From Coriaria nepalensis (Eukaryota; Streptophyta; Magnoliopsida; Cucurbitales; Coriariaceae), in contig CP114486.1 of NCBI GenBank assembly GCA_027186245.1, positions 186,001-250,000 on the forward strand: 64,000 nucleotides of DNA. Direction: 5' to 3'. Below the pieces are notes generated by a model. It saw only the letters and a list, made by a program, of their open reading frames with translations. It had not been told where the DNA came from and made no database searches. This document shows, in pieces, positions 60,391 through 64,000 of this stretch. The first letter of the stretch is position 1. Each line of letters opens with the position of its first letter. A program made the translations under genes and the position numbers.

Positions 60391-61695
60391 AAGAAGAGAT
60401 GTGGGATGGAGCTCAAACAATTTTGTCGCTTAATTAGGACAGGAGGAGCCCATAGGGTGGTAGTTGAGACGTGATAACGACATGAAGCTGGGCAGCGAAG
60501 AAATTGAAGGGGAAGTGGCTAATCGTTTATGGAGATTAAAATTAGAGATGGCATGACTCTCTGTATCTCTATGATCTAGTTAGTTCTCACAAATCATGAT
60601 ATGATCATAAAGATGTATACTTCTAGACAACAAATATATATGAATTGGACACGTATAGAAAACATTAGATATCAACTACCGGCTGATTATAAACTTTCTC
60701 ACTAATATTCATTATTCGTTTTATTTTTTTATATCCTTACCAAATACCATAATTTGAGGTCAGCTTGCATGCACGTACGCAGACGCAAATAGTACGTACC
60801 TACAACAATACGAACTTTAATGACATGCAATGCATGCTTGGCCACCGCGCACACCTTGTTTGACTCTCTTAGCTCTGTCCACCACGTTCTTCAATTAATG
60901 CTCGTTTTCTGTCGCTCGTGGATCCATCTATCAATGATTATTATTTATCTTTTTTTTTTTTTACTAAATTTTTTAGAAAAAAAATAATTGTATTCGTGAT
61001 TAGGACATGATATCTATATCTTATCTTATCTTATCTATTCGAAACCCAATCGGCTCGCTCCACGTGATGGATGGCATAATCAATCGATAACACCAGTTTG
61101 TAGTCTGTTTGAGTAACATTAGTAGTACATTACACGAAACATGAAAATCGACCGCGTGAGAGATGAAGCCATAAAGGGTAGGGGAGGAGTGATTGATCAT
61201 AATCAATCAATAACATCAATTTGCATTTGACCCTAACTGATGTAAGCAATGACGTGGCATTAATGAGAAGACTGACACTCGAATTAACTATAAACATTAC
61301 TGTCGACGTATAGTGCTCTAATAATGCTACTACTCGTTGGCTTAAGAAAAACAATGTAAATATGGTATCACGTGAAATTATCGTATGTATGTATATGGTC
61401 TTATTCTTATTAATAATGCACGCATTTGTCAATTCGTCGTGTTATTGTAAACACGTCAATGATCAATCATAGTTTCGATTCCGACATCTCATTACCATAA
61501 GCGACATATCGAAACAAACTAATGGATTCCTAACTTTGATCAAGGACCCATTTATGTATATCAAGAATATTTGGGCTCCAAAATTGATTACGGTTTTGGC
61601 AATCGGCTTAAATGAAGATCCAATTCGGTTGCTCCTTCTTGGCCTTTGGTAGAATGACACTGATATGCCTGATATCTATTTATATATAATGCACA
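60391..61695. other. upstream region of the glycine-rich gene with duplicated blocks
   Basis: No gene is seen. It contains the partners of the repeats described for 58201-59703 (60843-60950, 61130-61260, 61290-61355) and a TATCT repeat at about 61015-61037. Confidence 0.65.
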
Positions 61696-62182
61696 CTTCA
61701 CCTCACATTGGTTATTACTGCAACAGTCTGCTGCTGGATGATGTAAGTTAAAGCTTATACGCATCTTTGTATTTTTATCTGATTACTAATGTGGACATCA
61801 ATATTTCCTTCATACTGATGAATTAGGGTACCTGAAAGTTATTAGATTTGCTAATGTACTCTCTCTATTCGACTACTGGCCATTGTTCATGTCAAAATTC
61901 CTAATATCCTATGGAGTAAATATGATAGAGGTTGTTGTGATCGTTAATATCTCATCATGACATATAAAGAGGGAAGTCTACCCAGTTGAGCTTTTGTCTT
62001 AGTTTCATATGTTTATCCCAAATACACACACGTCTCTCTATGTGTCTGTTGGAAACTAGTTATTCCTTGTGGTCACCTCTTAATGAATTTTGCTTGTGCT
62101 TCAATGTATTAGGTGGGCGATCGTGTATCTTGCACAAATGAAGCCTCTTATTGTTCCAATTCTGAACGATGCGGCGGAGTAA
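61696..62182 (+). pseudogene. V-ATPase subunit e, 5'-truncated relic
   Basis: Two C-terminal exons remain. 61696-61742 encodes LHLTLVITATVCCWM. 62113-62182 encodes WAIVYLAQMKPLIVPILNDAAE and TAA. The GT-AG intron between them is intact and joins them in frame. Subunit e is a tiny hydrophobic protein of the membrane V0 sector of the vacuolar proton pump, normally about 70 aa. The exon for its first membrane helix, including the start and the CTRICC-type segment, is not found in the preceding kilobase, and no acceptor AG precedes LHLT. Hence a relic, unless a start exon lies further upstream. Arabidopsis At5g55290 (from memory) encodes this protein beside FTSZ1, the same neighbour as here. Confidence 0.8.
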
Positions 62183-62806
62183 TTTGGTTTATGGCGAAAT
62201 CAAGCAACTTTACAGATTACAAAATCCGCATATGGATACAGTTTTTACTTGGCCATTGATCTTTTTAGTAGTAGACTCCAAAGTTCAATCCCTGTGTAAT
62301 AATCCAAGTTGGTCGGATATAGATGAGGAAAACTAACTTCTATAAGTCGGTTCTGGTTTTGTTCCTGGCACTGTTTGCCTTGTTACATTATTTTTCATTC
62401 AATATTGAAAATAACCTTTTTTTTTTTGCCTAACTTGTATAACAACGTATCACACCAGTATTGATACTTGATTCATACTACAGATTGCATACAAGCTGTT
62501 TTTATTTATACTATATGCTATAATGTATAGCAAATAATTAAAGCTACTAAACATTATACTTTCATATCATAGGTAATTTAATTAATTATACATTGTCACA
62601 TAATTTTTATTTTATTTTATTTTATTTTATTTTACCGACTACAGTAGTTACGTTGTTCGCGCTTACAGTTGAAAAAAAATAAATTCAGAAAAAAAAAATC
62701 TAAAATCTAAAACCCTAAAAATTGAAAATTGAAAATTGAAAGTAGCGGTGCCATTTCCGAGTACACAAGGACTCTGCAGATTGCAAACGATAATCCAAGA
62801 AGAGAA
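62183..62806 (+). other. FTSZ1 upstream region
   Basis: AT-rich, with a (TTTTA)n run at about 62606-62635. The frame is open upstream of the FTSZ1 ATG to about 62729 but without another ATG, so it is leader. Confidence 0.6.
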
Positions 62807-63881
62807 ATGGCCGCGCTTCGACTAACAAATGCAAAGGATTTACTCTCCACCTCTTCAATTTCCGCTCACATTCATCATCGCCCATCCTTCTCTTCGTCTG
62901 TTCCCCCCATAAAATCGGCCTCTCATAATGGTAGGCGAAGAGGTTTCTTAAGCGTCACTCGTTCTGCAGTTGTTAGTTACTCTTTCGCGCCAATGGAGTC
63001 GGCCAAGATTAAAGTCGTCGGAGTTGGCGGCGGTGGCAACAATGCTGTAAATCGTATGATTGGTAGCGGTTTACATGTGAGTTTTTCTTTCCTCTCATCA
63101 AATCCTGTCTTCGACCAAGACTTGAATTTCAAATGTGTGCCCTCATTGATGGTGCTGCTACTTGCTCGGTTGTGTGTGATTAGGGGGTTGATTTTTATGC
63201 CATAAACACAGACTCTCAAGCGCTACTTCAGTCTGCTGCGAAGAATCCACTTCAAATTGGGGAGCTTTTGACTCGTGGACTAGGTCATTCTCCTTTATGT
63301 AGTTTTACTCGGTGGATTTGCATGACTTGTGTCGATGACTAATGTGGTAGACTAGAGACGCAGGTACTGGTGGGAATCCCCTTCTAGGAGAACAGGCTGC
63401 AGAAGAATCAAAAGAAGCCATTGCGAATGCTCTTAAAGGATCAGATCTTGTGTTCATAACAGCGGGGATGGGTGGAGGTACTGGCTCAGGTGCTGCCCCA
63501 GTTGTTGCACAGATATCCAGAGAGGCTGGTTGCTTGACTGTTGGCGTTGTTACTTATCCTTTTAGCTTTGAAGGACGAAAAAGATCCGTCCAGGTAGGTT
63601 TCCTTTTTGTTTCACTTTTTGTTTCATTTTTTATATACTCAACACACGTGTTCTCACTTATTTTGTCACGTCTACAGTAAATGAGTTATTTCTCGTGTTT
63701 TCTTTCTCTTCAGGCATTGGAGGCTATAGAAAAGTTGCAGAAGAATGTTGATACTCTTATTGTGATTCCCAACGATCGTCTGCTTGATATTTCCGATGAA
63801 CAGACACCACTACAGGATGCTTTCCTCCTTGCCGATGATGTTCTACGTCAGGGAGTTCAGGGTATTTCAGACATAATCACG
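62807..63881 (+). CDS. FTSZ1: plastid division protein FtsZ1, 5' part (runs off the window)
   Basis: Four exons are visible: 62807-63076, 63184-63283, 63364-63593 and 63714-63881, 256 codons in frame; a donor at 63882 leads to exons beyond the window. A Ser/Arg-rich transit peptide of about 55 residues precedes the GTPase: [36 protein letters not shown], and the tubulin/FtsZ signature [16 protein letters not shown]. The T7-side region [14 protein letters not shown] is also present. FtsZ1 polymerises with FtsZ2 on the stromal side of the plastid envelope to form the division ring. The start is the first ATG of the frame (AAATGGCC, good context). No defect is seen in the visible part. Confidence 0.95.
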
Positions 63882-64000
63882 GTAAGTGATTTTTCTGAAC
63901 CAGCATGTTGACCATTCAACTTTGCTGGGAAATTGGTTTGTGGCACACTTACCTTTACGAGTCTCCCATATGTGTTCATGCTGCCTGTCCCATACAAATT

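Overview
This is a nuclear segment from a flowering plant, most likely a woody eudicot. The evidence is intron-rich genes with GT-AG borders and AT-rich introns, plant-only families (TORNADO1, thaumatin-like, GDPDL, nsLTP, plastid FtsZ1) and many decayed LTR retrotransposons. I cannot name the species.

Layout. 1-15 kb is gene-dense: a two-RRM hnRNP-like protein (+), a thaumatin-like protein (+), a complete TORNADO1 homologue (+), a plastid TIM22-like Tim17/22/23 protein (+), an F-box pseudogene (+) and a small HMA-domain protein (+). 16-21.7 kb is a transposon cluster: copia (+), LINE (-) and gypsy LTR/tail. It abuts a ribosomal protein S8e pseudogene (+). 23.7-35 kb holds a pirin gene (-), a polygalacturonase pseudogene (-) interrupted by a solo LTR, a truncated polygalacturonase copy (+) and a complete GDPDL/SHV3-like GPI-anchored protein gene (-). 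35-40 kb is intergenic and repeat-derived. 40-46.3 kb holds an NHX antiporter pseudogene (+), an eight-cysteine lipid-transfer-type protein (-) and a DEK_C + SWIB + SWIB protein (-). 46.5-58.3 kb is transposon territory: a hAT element with a perfect 8-bp target duplication, gypsy fragments in both orientations, a larger gypsy element and a truncated copia element (-). The window closes with a glycine-rich secreted protein (-), a V-ATPase subunit e relic (+) and the first four exons of plastid FTSZ1 (+), which runs off the right edge.

The genes do not form a pathway. Several of them (hnRNP, TRN1, TIM22-like, GDPDL, NHX, LTP, V-ATPase e, FTSZ1) are neighbours on Arabidopsis chromosome 5, around At5g55280 to At5g55550, from my memory of the locus numbers. 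The window therefore looks like an old collinear block stretched by transposons, in which some members (NHX, V-ATPase e) have decayed.

I see no credible new multi-gene system. The most interesting item is the solo LTR in a polygalacturonase exon: its target-site duplication creates splice sites that would remove the insertion exactly. Others are the dismembered glycine-rich-protein locus, the GC-AG intron in TORNADO1, and several pseudogenes whose exon structure can still be read.
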